Of a stretch of 64,000 nt of DNA, positions 22,700-34,406 are shown piece by piece. The notes under the pieces were generated by a model. The model worked only from the letters and a program-made list of their open reading frames with translations. It was not told the origin of the DNA and searched no databases. Source of the stretch: Prosopocoilus inquinatus (lineage: Eukaryota; Arthropoda; Insecta; Coleoptera; Lucanidae). The position numbers and the translations under genes were made by a program. Position 1 is the first letter of the stretch, and each line of letters starts with the position of its first letter. The stretch is from assembly GCA_036172665.1 (NCBI GenBank), contig CM069872.1, forward strand, positions 58,514,101-58,578,100. Direction: 5' to 3'.

Positions 22700-23235
22700 G
22701 TTCTTTTGGTCTTTTGAAATCTTTCCTTGCACTTGCCTTTCTTTTTTATTTCCTACTCTCTCTCCTTCGCGCCTTTCTTTTTTATTTCCTACTCTCTCTC
22801 CTTCGCCATCCAACTTTGTTGAAAGTGTTGCATTTCGTTAACTTGGAGGGGGGGAGGGGGGGATTTCTGCCGGTTTAAAAATTTTTAGGGACATTCCCAA
22901 CATAGCAATTGTTCTTTCTTTAAACTCGAGATGCTCGAGACGATTTTTTCGATTTTTTTTTGCTTTTTTGGACAATTTCGAATTGCAGTTTAAAAATTCA
23001 ACTTTGCTGAAAGTGTTGCATTTCGTTAACTTGGAGGGGGGGGGGATTTCTGCCGGTTTAAAAATTTTTAGGGACATTCCGAACATGGCAATTGTTCTTT
23101 CTTTAAACTCGAGTTGCTTTAGACGATCTTTTCGAATTTTTTTTTGCTTTTTTGGACAATTTCGAATTGCAGTTAAAAAATTGTATCTTCTTTGTATTTC
23201 ATTTGCCTGTTTTTAGGCAATTTCCTTTCCCAAAT
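22700..23235 (+). repeat. Short CTCTCTCC repeat and a ~185-bp tandem repeat
   Basis: A ~40-bp unit (CTTTCTTTTTTATTTCCTAC) is duplicated at about 22738 and 22773. Then a ~185-bp unit starting GAAAGTGTTGCATTTCG begins at 22821 and 23009, with a third truncated copy from about 23156. It contains a GGGGGGGGGG tract of variable length and GACAATTTCGAATTGCAG. Confidence 0.88.
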
Positions 23236-23404
23236 TGCTCTTTCTTTAAGCTCGAGAGGACAATTTCCATCCAATTGTTTATTTCATTGTTACTTTATTG
23301 TTATTCTTTTGGGGATTCTTTCTGCAGAGTTACACTGTCGCGTAGATTATTTCACTTTTATACTAATTTTGCAACTATTTTAGTATACTACTACCTATAA
23401 GTTA

Positions 23405-23640
23405 TTATTGAGTTATTGTGTAATAGCCCTTTTTACCAGGCGCCTTCAAGGTCTGAGAGTTGTAACAACGTCCTTGGATTTTGCTCAGCTAAGGTAACTT
23501 CAAGTTAGCCAATTTCAAAGCTCCAGTCGAAAAGTCGCCTAATGAAGACGATTTTTCTACTGGAGCGGCGGCGGATTTGAACCTGCGACCTGCGGCTTCG
23601 TAGTCGAACGCTCTGACAACTGGGCTACTGACGTCTGCCT
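23405..23640 (-). mobile_element. tRNA-derived SINE
   Basis: On the minus strand the element starts near 23640 with a tRNA-like head. It has an A-box-like TAGCCCAGTTG (23618-23628 in plus coordinates) and, about 35 bp on, a good B box GGTTCAAATCC (23573-23583). The anticodon arm does not pair properly, so this is not a functional tRNA. The body continues through CAAGGACGTTGTTACAACTC and CTTGAAGGCGCCTGG to a tail with AATAACTCAATAATAAC near 23400. Pol III boxes, length (~235 bp) and a simple-repeat tail fit a SINE. Confidence 0.7.
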
Positions 23641-25499
23641 TGAACAAAGCTTAATATTTCATATAAGCAAGGTCCGAAGAACTAAAAAAATTCTTTTTCG
23701 TTTTGAGGGGGGGACGTGGGGCGATCGCACGCAAATAAAAGTGACGCGATTGGTTCTTATCACCATCGTCGACCCCAAACACGGTCATGTAATTGTTAAT
23801 TTCCTTTCTGGCTTCCGCCAAACCGAATCCTTTCTAATCGCCTCGATAAACGTACAGGAAGAAGAGGACGAGAGCCGAAGCCACTCTTTCCCAGCCAAAT
23901 AAAAGCGCCCGACTGAAAGTCAACTTGGTTGTAGTTTCGCTTTTATGAAGCCGAGCAAACGCTTCGTCAGTACCGGTTTGGATGGTTGCTAATTAAAAAA
24001 GAATTATGTGCGAATTCGTTTAGTTTGCGGCGCTCGATCTCGAACGCACCAACTCATCCTCGATTATTTGTTTTTTTCGAGGAGTTTGCAAGCGAAAGAC
24101 GCTTTTACTTAATCAAGTGCATGTTTTTATTATAATATTGCATGTGTAGTGGTGCACGTGAGTGACTTTATACCTAAGTTATTAGTTACTAGGATATAAT
24201 GTTGGTTATAGTCAATTGCGTTGTTGTATTTCGGACAAACGTGGAGCAACAGTGCAAACGAGAATAGTCAATTTTGGAAACGAACGAGGAACGTCATTTT
24301 TACAACGTAAGTTGCTTCAAGTCTTTTATTTTTTTTTTTTTTTTGAAAAAAAAGCGTTCTGCTTTTCGCCGTTTGATTTTGAATTTGGACCGAACACAAA
24401 CTAAGCCAATTAAAAAGCACGAAGCTACGAAAAGCAGCTTTTGAATTTCGCTATCCAAGGGGGGAAAAGGCTTGAGCTTGAAAATAAAATAAATTCGCTC
24501 GAAGGCGATTAAAAGAAAAAAAAAAAAAAGAAAACATCCAGTGGACGAGTGGCAGACGAAAACATGACATCAGATCCCCTTTATGTTGTCTTATGTCATG
24601 GTTAAACTTTGCACACGCCAGGTCTGAGACCTTTGGTAAGTTCTTGGCTACGCGGCCGCCGGTTTAAGCACCAGAGATTTATAGCCCTCGTTTAGTTTTA
24701 TCAGCAACACGTTTTTTTTTTTTTGTGGGGTGGAGAGGGGGGATCATTAATTAAAACGGTACGTTTACAATTTATTAATTGATAACAATAATTTTCAAAA
24801 CGTGCCGCACGTTGTTTGAATCAATGAATGATCGGTGTATTAGCATGCAATCGCAATTAATTTTTTTTTTCCATCCAATAATTAAACGTGAACGTGATTA
24901 TCACCGATGATATTTTAATTAATTTGTTCCCCATTATTATTATCTTCTGTGTGGGTCTATCGCAGCAATTAATTTGTGCCTCCTCGTCCTCTCTCGCTCT
25001 TTTTGCCCAGCTACCTACCGAACTAATACCTACGAGGAAATTTGAATTTGATTTGCAAATTTCCATTTCTCAGAATGGCACTTATGTTTAGTAAAGTCTT
25101 TGATGAAGGCGGAAACGACTCTCGTTGTTTACTTGAATCTCTCAGTAGCTCAATACGAATACTGTTGGTCCGCGCGATTTATCTTCGAAGTGAAAACGGA
25201 TTGGCCTTTGAACCTATTTGAAAAATTTACGTCGATAAGTCGAAGGTTTCGTCGAAAGGCCGCGACGTTTGTAAATATGTTTTTTTTTTTTTTGCTTCAA
25301 ATTTTGCGTATTTCGTTCTCATTTTAATAAATAATACTCCTAATAAATTACAATCATTTCGAAAGCAAAAAAATAATCGAAGTAAACAACCGCGTCCAAA
25401 ATAAAGAAGAAGAAGAATTATAAATAACGTCTATTTTGGGAGTCAAAGTGAAAAAAAAAGGCAAGAAAAATGATGTTTCTAATCATCGATCAACTGTCA
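23641..25499. other. Intergenic, nothing recognised
   Basis: Mixed AT-rich sequence with long T or A runs (24331, 24519, 24712). No exon, RNA gene or repeat can be supported. Confidence 0.4.
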
Positions 25500-27060
25500 G
25501 GCACGATTAGGTTAGAATACTTCCTTCAGGTCTTCAACTTTCTCCTTGGGTTCAAAAGATCAAGGTGACTGGGAGCGATTAGGTAATTAGGAAAGAGCCA
25601 AAGAGTTTGGGGGAAATCCAGACGGCAAAATCAAAAATCTTACGAGGGTAGATTCAATTGGCTTGGCATGACCTAGGAATTTTCTTCAGTGAAATAAAGA
25701 GATGAAGACGAGACGTCTTATGGGAGTGGAAGCAGGCAGCTTGGTGAAAAAGGAATTAACGAAATTGAAGACATCGTTGGCCTGGACGCGTATGCCAAAA
25801 TGACTCCAGAAAGCGGACGCCTAGTGTAGGAAGAAATCCAAGAGGAAGACCGAAAGCAAGTCGGAAAGAACGAGGAGGGAAAACGAAGCAATTGAAGACA
25901 ATCAGATTATAGGAATCGAAGAAATTGGGGAGTGAAAGTATTTAATAGCGCGATGGATACGAACAGTGAACAGTTGGCCTGGACGCGTACATCAAAAGCA
26001 CGTCAGTAAATGGAAACTTATGGAAAGAAATCCAAAAGCAAAATGGGAAACCCATCAGGAAGACCGAAAGCAAGAAGAAGGAAAGACAAGATGGGAAGAC
26101 TAAGAAATGGAAGACGTTCAAACTACGAAGATCTGGAGAATTGGGGAATGAAAATAATTCGAAGCACAAGAACTAAGATGATCTGGTCGCGTGCAACGGA
26201 AGGACTCCAAGGCATTAATGAAAGGCTTCACCAAATGGAAACCGATGATGGTTAGGCCGAAAGCAAAATGAGAAGAGCAAGATGGGAAAGGTAAGAGGAA
26301 GACGGGAGCACCTAGGCTTTAAAACTAGATGGAAATCGATGGTAGATAGACCGGAAGCAAGATGAGGAAAAGAGCAATGGGAAGTTCGAAAGCACGATGG
26401 GAAAAGTAAGAGGAAGAATTAAAGGAAGATGAGAAGACCAAGTGATTGAAGGCCTTAAAACAACACGAATTAAGGAATTTGGGGATGAAAATAGAAAAGA
26501 ATAGAAACGAAACGACTCCAAGGAATTAATAAGAAAAAGTTCACTAGGTGGAAATCGATGGGGAAAAGCGCAATAGGAAGTTCAAAAGCGAGATGGGGAG
26601 GAAGACCTAAAGTAAAAAAGAGAAGACCAAGAGATTGATGGTGGTGAAGATTATATGAATTAAGGAATTTGGAGATGAACATAGAAACCAGAAGACTCAA
26701 AGAGATTAATAAAAAAAATTCACCGGCGGTAAATAGACCGAAAGTAAGATGAGAAGAGGAAGAGTAAGATCGAAAGCAAATTGGAAAAAAGAAGCAAGAG
26801 GGAAGGCCGAAAGTAAAGTGGGAAGACCAAGTGATTGAAACTATAAGAATTATCAATTTGAGGGTGAAAATAGGTATTGGAAAGCAATGAAGAACAAAGA
26901 CTAAGACGGTTTGGGCATGTACAACGAAAGGAATCCAAGATCCAAGTGATGGAAAAAAGGCGAGTACATGTAGATAGGTCAAGAGAAGTTAGACCTAAAA
27001 CAAGATGGAAGAGCGAGAGGTATACCGAAAGTAAGATAAGAAGATAAAGAAGACAAAAGC
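25500..27060 (+). repeat. Degenerate array made of a LINE ORF tail
   Basis: Purine-rich units of irregular length carry, in plus-strand frames, the wording of the C-terminal tail common in insect non-LTR reverse transcriptases. At 25778-25875 a frame gives WPGRVCQNDSRKR then RGRPKASRKE. Near 26195 there is SGRVQRKDSK, near 26909 FGHVQRKESK, and GRPKARW-like pieces recur (for example 26058-26096). No reverse-transcriptase core is present. It is best read as repeated, decayed copies of a LINE 3' end. The 170-residue minus-strand frame at 26470-26982 is a shadow of this. Confidence 0.65.
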
Positions 27061-28320
27061 GAATTGAGAAGACCTGTTTGTCTTGAACCACACGGTCCGT
27101 CCTCATTTCTAATTACTTTAACGAATTCTGCTGTAAATCTGTGTGTTTCCGTCCTAATCAAAGACAGGGCTGCAACTTTACAACAGCAAACATCCACACT
27201 GACGAGTGATCTGGTTCATATCTTCAGAAGAAACACCATGTTTTTTTATATCATCTTGAATCATCCACCAAACCAAGACGCCGTCTGGCTTTCGCAGACA
27301 TGAAAACGGTGTTGGATTGGTGAAGAGTTGAAGAGGCTGACGCGATCGATGGCTGATGAAAGAAGTTTCGTGCGGCAAACATTTGCGTGCATATTTAGAA
27401 ACAAAAAAAAATAATAATTGCATACCTTATCTGATTCAAAGGTTGATCCTCTTCTGAGAGCGAGGAGGAGATGACGTCAATCCGTGAGCTGATAAGAGTT
27501 TTGTTTTATTTTCGAGCGTGATAAGAATCTAGAGCGGAAACGATGTTCTTTTTTAGAAAATTGAAACTTTGGTTTAGCGTCGATTTATTTCTGCAACACC
27601 CAGTACATGCTTGCTGACACAAGGCAATTATTATTATTTTTTTTTAAAGCAATCGAATCGGTGAATGGAAAATAATATGTGGAAGGATGATGGCGATTAG
27701 TAGAAGAATAGATACAGTGGGGGTTGAGGGTGTATGAAGCATGACGACTTTCTTGCAATGCCCAGTATATGTCACATTGAACAAAGCAATCAGGAATCGG
27801 TTTTCGTTTCAAAAAAAAATTTAAATTGCGGGAGGAGTTAAATGGAACTTTGCACTAAAATCGATGATACGATGATGTGTTTGCTGATAAGAGCAATGGA
27901 GCTCGCTCGCTGGCTGGCTGAGTGGGCAACTGATAAGAAGACTATCAGCCTGCGATAAGAGATGTAACGATTGTTGTAAATACATTAAGTTATTTTAGAT
28001 GATTGCTGCATTAACTTCTAAATATAGCCGTATTTTGACATCAGTGTTTATCTAACTCGTTAGCGCCACAAGCTGCGCGAACCTACGGTTTAAAATAACA
28101 ATGTGGTGGGTGAGATTTGCATTTGAACGGTCTAATTGGCGAAGAGAAACATAAACTCTGAGAGTTTGCGAGAAAACGCGGGCCGAATTACTTTGCTTGC
28201 TCTTAAAAGATGCAGGTCAGTTAATTTTCCTGTATTTCTTTTTTTTTTCTAATTGGGCGCACGTCAATTAATTGAAATATACTATTCTTTATGCGGTTTG
28301 ACGTTTCTCACTTTAGTTGT
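27061..28320. other. Intergenic, one short duplication
   Basis: CTGCAACACCCAGTACATG (27590) and TTGCAATGCCCAGTATATG (27754) are diverged copies about 165 bp apart, each followed by an AAGCAAT-type phrase. No gene is recognised. Confidence 0.4.
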
Positions 28321-28322
28321 AC

Positions 28323-28505
28323 GATTACAGTTTCCTGTAAATTTTCTTTTTCCGAAAATGGTACGCCTGTTTTAAATGCGACATCATGCAGATTTCAGAG
28401 TTCTTTTGTTTTACAGTTTAAAGGTTTTCTGTTTGTCAGATCTGAAAACTTTCTAAATTTTTAAATCGTATTTTAAGCGGTTTTCTTTACGGGAAACTGT
28501 AATTG
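28323..28505. mobile_element. Foldback element with ATTACAGTTTCCTGTAA ends (copy 1)
   Basis: The left end GATTACAGTTTCCTGTAAA and right end CGGGAAACTGTAATT are inverted. Inside are CGAAAATGGTACGCCTG and TTTTAAATGCGAC, also found in the neighbouring copy at 28780-28975. About 180 bp with no coding capacity. Confidence 0.7.
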
Positions 28506-28779
28506 TCTGGTTTCGATTGAACGTCACCCGTTAACAGTTTCGAAATAACTTCGAATCACCTTGCAATGTTTTTTTTTAATTCAAGTGGAAAAAAGAAAAA
28601 CAAACGACCCAATGTCACTAACCAACTAACAAATATTTTGTTTTTAATTTTTTTTTTGTTTGTTTTAACTTGGAAGGGACCTTCAGATTTCCGTTGAATC
28701 GAATACTCCTGGAAAGAACGTGTTTTCGAGTAACCGTAGGTACATACATACAGTCGAAAGCAAGATTGATACTTTAAAT

Positions 28780-28975
28780 AATTACAGTTTCCTGTAATTT
28801 TTCTTTCTCCAAAATGGTACTGTTTAAATACGACTTCGCACGACTTCACAGCTGTCAGATTTGACAAGCTCTAAACTTTTTCGGGTGCTCTTGTTTTGTA
28901 AAATCTGTGAAGTCGCATTTAAACAGCACCGTTTCGGAGAAGAAAAAAAAAATTACAGGAACCTGTAATCGTTTA
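28780..28975. mobile_element. Foldback element with ATTACAGTTTCCTGTAA ends (copy 2)
   Basis: The inverted repeats are about 65-70 bp. The left arm is AATTACAGTTTCCTGTAATT...CAAAATGGTACTGTTTAAAT. The right arm gives, in reverse complement, ATTACAGGTTCCTGTAATT...CGAAACGGTGCTGTTTAAAT. The central CTCTAAACTTTTTCGGG is short. It is the same family as 28323-28505; end-like fragments are also seen near 30357-30380 and 40708-40740. Confidence 0.8.
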
Positions 28976-29380
28976 GTTTTCGAACATACGTCACGAAAGT
29001 TGCGGTCAATTTAGCCGAGGAATTTTCATTAATTACGGAATTAGCATCGAGCTAACAGCGCAAATTATCGCTCGGATAGCACGAATAAGTTGGACCGGCA
29101 TTATTCGTTTACACAGGCAATTAACCGTCGAATAACAATTGGGCAACAATTTCTCTGCCTGACGCAAAGTAAGTACACAGAAGTGTTCCCCTCTCGAATC
29201 TAATAATTGCGTTAAGTGGAGATACGCATCCACGTGATGCAACGCTAATTTTTTTTTTTTTTTAATTACTGGAAAACGCTAATTGAATTTATTACATTTT
29301 CCTTCCACTTGTCGTCTTATATTATAGTGCGTAAAGTTACTAAATTCTTAACAGTAAATGCTTAACGCAAGTGCTTAAGT
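28976..29380. other. Intergenic, nothing recognised
   Basis: Unique sequence without recognised features. Confidence 0.4.
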
Positions 29381-29830
29381 TTTGTGTTGAACTTATACCG
29401 TGCGATGGACCCAGGCGTCTTCTCCTTTAAGTCAACTGAATTTCCTCCTTGACTGTTTTTATTTATTTAGTTTTGTGTTAAACTTATATCATGCGATGGG
29501 CCCAGGCGTCTTCTCCTTTAAGTCAACTGAATTTCCTCCTTGACTGTTTATATTTATTTAGTTTTGTGTTGAACTTGTATCGTGTGATGGGCCCAGGCGT
29601 CTTCTCCTTTAAGTCAACTGAATTTCCTCCTTGACTGTTTATATTTATTTAGTTTTGTGTTGAACTTGTATCGTGTGATGGGCCCAGACGTCTCTCCTTT
29701 AAGTCAAGTGAATTTCTTCCTTCACTGTTTATATTTATTTAGTTTTGTGTTGAACTTATATCGTGTGATGGGCCCAGGCGTCTCTCCTTTAAGTCGACTG
29801 AATTTCTTTCTCGATTGTTTATATTTACTT
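29381..29830 (+). repeat. 91-bp tandem repeat, five copies
   Basis: TTTGTGTTGAACTTATATCG or a close relative starts at 29381, 29472, 29563, 29654 and 29744 (spacings 91, 91, 91 and 90). Units also hold GATGGGCCCAGGCGTC and AAGTCAACTGAATTTCCTCC. The last two copies carry a 2-bp deletion in CGTCTTCTCC (now CGTCTCTCC). It is a recent local expansion, not coding. Confidence 0.95.
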
Positions 29831-31539
29831 TTTATTGCAAACAACGTAGTTGATCCTGAGACTGGGGGCGAGGGGGCGACAATTGCTAACTAAAGTCTTC
29901 CAGGATGATCATTTCCGACCACGTTCCGAATGCACCTTCTCATCATCTTCTTCTTCTTATTATTATTATTACTACTCCTATTTATTAATTGTTTGTATTG
30001 GGTGCGTAGGTGTGTGTGTTGTTAATTGTTCGTGATCGTGCCTCCAGCACATTGTAGCCTTTCAATAATTAATTATCCGAGTGTTTTATGCACCGCTTAT
30101 GCCCATATTGGCAGTGCATGACCACATCCAACGTCTTGTGGTAGGGCGTGAGTATGGGGAAGTGAGCCATAAATCGCGATGTTATATTTAACGTCGATTT
30201 GTACGTGTTTGTTAAAAGGTCACTCGGTTTGTTGCGTGGAGGATTCCAATTCTTTCCTCGTCCTCGTTGTCGTCGTCTTTGCAACAAAACTGCTCTAGCT
30301 TTCATTGATTGGCATTTTAAGACAGCGGCGCGAGCACGAAACATCGACTTTTCGATTACAGAAAACTGTAATTATCTTCGAAACGTCATTATTTTAGTTG
30401 CTAAAAATCGCTTGCGTATAGTTGCGGCCTTTGAAAACTGGTGCACTTTGTGTAAATTGATCGTAAATCTGAAGTTTCTAAACGTCACTCAAATTACATT
30501 GATTCCCGCTATTGATTTGTCAAATTTGACAGCGTCATGAAAGTGACAGATGAAGGTTTGGATTACACTCTGCAAAATTATGAATTTTTGACATTTATGT
30601 TAATTCTCAGTGTAGCAGTTTTCAAGGGCCCCACTTGCGGACGAACAATTTCGAATACCACTGACCCCAAGTGAGTAACGTAAGAATGAGAAACCTTTCT
30701 TGGTGTAGATCAGGCTTTGTTGTCATTTTGACTGATGACGTTTGAAAATTAACTTTTTTCTTCTGTCAGATGTTTAATATTTTAATTAGAACTAGAACTA
30801 GAATTATAATGATTGTCCAAACCGTTCGAGAGAATGCTGAGAGACTATCAGCCATTGAATTCGCTTGCGTTTTAAGTTCCGTGATTAATACGAATTTGAC
30901 GGAGGCCGAAAGTGAGGTTAATTTTCTCTCAAGTCTGGTTCACACTGCTCTGTTGGCAGTGATGCGAACTTAGTCCTTTTGGGTGCTAGATTTAGCTCTT
31001 TTCTGAGAGATTTAGCCCTGTAAATTTTCAAATAGCCCTTGAGGGCTATTTTAGCCCCAAAATTAATTTTCGTTCGATTAATATTCGTTTAATTTTTAAA
31101 TTAAAAATTGTTAAAAATATATTTTCTCTTAATTATTTTTTACAAGAATTTAATTTCAGTTTTTCATATGATATATGTATTGTATTTTATTTACAGTATC
31201 TAAAACATTTAAAAATAAACTATTAAGTAGATTTAAGTAGAAGAGATTCGCTAGAACATTTTTATTTATTTTATTTTATTTATTGCCTAACAAAGCAATA
31301 AAAATGTTTATTTTTAGCTTAATGCAGACCTTTGTAGCCCTAAACCACTCAAATGTAGCCCTATTTTGGTTTTCGTCTAGGTCTTTTGTAAATGTAGAGT
31401 TGACATCACTGTTTGTTGGTGAATTGACAACTATTAGTGACCGTTTTACACTAAACGCTTTATGAAAATACACTAGAATTCAGCTGTACTACTTCAATAG
31501 ATCTAATAATTTCAATAAAAGTTTAAGAAATAAGTATTA
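29831..31539. other. Intergenic; AGCCCT-rich patch
   Basis: At 30990-31380 there are several AGCCCT / AGGGCT phrases (TTTAGCCCTG, ATAGCCCTTGAGGGCTATT, TGTAGCCCTAAACCACTC), which may be remnants of a DNA-transposon end. A 113-residue frame at 30199-30540 has no recognisable motif. A (TTA)n/(CTTCTT)n patch is near 29940-29985. Confidence 0.4.
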
Positions 31540-32270
31540 GCGAATAAAAGAAGAAAAAAGACGATCGATTAATTAATTATCAAAATAGAAACGTTTCTAA
31601 AATGCAGCACAATAAAACGAAAACAAAAGACTCTCAGATAATAAATTAAATATCGCCAACTCGTATAAAAGAAAAACCAAGACGATCAATTGATAGATTC
31701 TTATCAAAATAGAAATGTTTCTAAAATACAGCAAATCGAATAAAAACAAAAACAAAAGACGATCGGCGTTGAAGATGAAAATGAAAAAAAAATTAAAAAC
31801 GCGTAAAATCCAATTAAAGAAAATTAAAGAGAAAAGATGATTAATGTTGATTAATATTTAAAAAAAAATAATATAAAGTCAAATCGAATACATATAAAAA
31901 AAAATACAAAAAGGGCGATCAATCGACAACAATCGAGTAAAAGAAAACCAAAAAAACAAAAGGCGATCAACTGATTAACAAAAAAAAATCAAAAACCAAG
32001 TCATACGAAGCGAAACAAACGAAAACAAAAAACAAGACGATAAATTGATAACCTAAAAGATAAAAACAAAAAAAATAAAATCGATTAAAAGGAGAAACAA
32101 AATTGTATAAAATAAAGTCATATGAGAACTATAAAAATAAATGGTGAACGATGAAGTTAAGACCAAAATTAAAAAAAATATATAAGACTAACAATAAACC
32201 AAATTGATGTAAAAATTAACTTTAAAAGAGAAAAGACGATCAATTAATATTATTATTATTATTTATTATT
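31540..32270 (+). repeat. A-rich degenerate repeat with AAAAGACGATCAATTGA cores
   Basis: AAGACGATCGATTAATTAATT, ATCAAAATAGAAACGTTTCTAAAATGCAGCA-type pieces and ACAAAAGACGATC recur at about 120-bp spacing, then decay. The AAAAGACGATC core is the same as in the 15-16.6 kb hairpin array. Confidence 0.6.
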
Positions 32271-34350
32271 CTTTCTCAAAATGGTATCGATTAAACATAA
32301 CTTTACAAAAAAAAAAAATTATTGAAAGCTCTCCGATTTAACAACCTTAAGGCTTTGGTAAAATTTATTAATTCGTCCTTAATCGCCGACTTTACTCTCT
32401 CTAGACCTACATTCATACGTCTACGTACAGATGGACTTTACAATTATAGACGCGGCGCCTCTGCTTCTCTTTTTTGGCGAGCTGAATAGAAAAGTGCGGT
32501 TAGAATAGTCAGGGGCGTGCCGGTATGCGTCATACATGAGCGTCAAGATAATTTTTTTTTTTTTTTTTGTAAACCCGATGAATTTATAATCAGGGAAAAG
32601 AATTCGGGCCACTTGTTTCGCGAACGCTACGAAAATTTAGTTCTCGAATCGTATCAGCCTCGCCCGCGATGATTTCTGCGAAGTGCGAACGCTTTTTTCC
32701 GCTCCCACTCAATGACATTTCGATGCGTCGGAGCCGCGGAAAGGCGGCAGGAATAAATAGCACAACACGAATTCTTTTCTTTGTTTATAACTAACGTTTT
32801 TTGTATTTCATTTTTACGTCATTACAAGTGCTCTTTATTGTCGAATTTTTTTTTTTTTTACAAAGACGACCGGCGACCAGTACGGGCAAATTAATTTTTA
32901 TTTCACCGTAAGTGACAGTCCACGAATATGAAAAAATTAAGTTTGACATTTATGATTATTTTTTGCTTGGATAAAATAATCGATTATGTTTTTATTACGA
33001 TATTATAACTTAAGTTGTAAGACGTTTTATGTTAATAAAGCTGTCGTACAATCGAGCGTCCCGTTTTTTAAACTCGTCGCTGTACATTGCCTGTTTTTAG
33101 CCATACTTTAAACTGCTGTAATAATTTAGTTTATGCCAAGAAGATTAATTAGTGTTTTCCATTCCAGCTAATTAATGCGAATCGTAAGAGTTTTTTTTTG
33201 GCCTTGGTTACCACGACGTATCGATCCATTGCATCATAATAACGCACGATTAATTAAATTCATTGATGCTTCTGTTTGTTGTTCGAGTGGACGGACGCAT
33301 GAATGAGAAACGTTTTCTTCTTCTGCGACGTTATCAGATGTTATCACGTGTGTTTTTCCATTGCGACCGCATCCTTACCAGTCAATTAATTCGATTTAAT
33401 TATTAAATCTGCTCGTTTTTTGGGGCTTGCGCAACGTGCAACGGACTTGTCAATTAATTTTGCACGATTTTGACGCCATCGAAGCTTGACCTTTGAACTT
33501 GTAACAAGAAGATGTTGTTAAATTAGTCATGCCTTAACTTATATAATTACGTCAAAATGTAAAACATAATCACGCGACTCTAATGGCTACAATCAATTAA
33601 TTAGGAGAGCGATACTATTTTTTTTTTCTGTTTCTGTTAGTAGATTATATTATTGTGATAATACAGAGTGATCAAGTGTGACTGTTTGGGTTGGCGACGA
33701 TTTTCTTTTGCGTGTAGTTATAGCCTGGTATATTTGACGTAACATCAAACATTAAAGGTTATATCCGGCGTTTTCATTTGCATTTGAAATGAGCTGTCAC
33801 ATTACGGCTGTCAATGTCAAGCCGTCAACAACCGGTGATTAGCTACTCTCATTTGCGCTACTCCAGATTAACTTTAACCGGCGATTATTTCCCATAGAAT
33901 CAATTATCATAACAATCGTTTCCTTGGAGTTAAACGAGGTTTAAATTTTAATTGAGCGTGGTGCAAATGGCCCTTATTAAAAAATCAAATTTACCATTGT
34001 CAACCCAAGCAGTTATTCGTGACCACCTAGTATAATAGTCTTCATCATCAATTCATAAAGTAATTTGGTCACGTCATGATAATAATATAGTAATTAGATT
34101 CATCCACTTGAATGTTTCTTCGAATCATTGTGGTAACTACCCCTTAGTCACTGACTGCTGTTGTTCTAGAGAAGAAATGAGTCAGTCACTACTAGTGAGT
34201 GACGTTCAGCTGTCATGTTATAAAGCACGTGGTAGTGAGTGAATCTTAACTGCGTATATAAGTTTAATAAGTCCGTCCTTTAATAACAATAATAAATTTG
34301 TTTACATAGTGCACATTGTCAAAACATATACACACGTTATATAATCAAAG
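32271..34350. other. Upstream region of the raw-like gene, no feature recognised
   Basis: Mostly unique AT-rich sequence, presumably 5' flank or 5' UTR of the gene that begins at or before 34.35 kb. Direct pieces GTGACTGTTTGGG and GTCAGTCACTACTAGTGAGTGACG (34170-34203) look like small palindromes. No TATA box or start site can be chosen with confidence. Confidence 0.35.
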
Positions 34351-34406
34351 ATGTCCTGGTTGGTAGTCACTGTATGTACACACATAGATCGTCGTCGTTC
34401 CTCGTC
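34351..34406 (+). CDS. Candidate first coding exon of the raw-like gene
   Basis: An ATG at 34351 in good insect context (CAAAG before it, A at -3) opens a frame of 18 codons (MSWLVVTVCTHIDRRRSS) that runs without a stop to a textbook donor, GTAAGTAC at 34407. It leaves two bases (TC), and the next exon at 35337 begins with the one base (G) needed to complete a serine before GAG GTT TAC. Phase and donor therefore fit exactly. The intron would be 930 bp. The short exon has no recognisable domain, and the true first exon could lie elsewhere, so this is inference. Confidence 0.45.

Noticed and set aside
23560..23640. Functional tRNA gene
   Set aside because: A and B boxes are present but the anticodon stem does not pair and the sequence continues into a SINE body.
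26470..26982. 170-residue minus-strand frame
   Set aside because: Leu/Phe/Ser-rich complement of a purine-rich repeat whose plus strand carries LINE-tail wording; it is a shadow frame.
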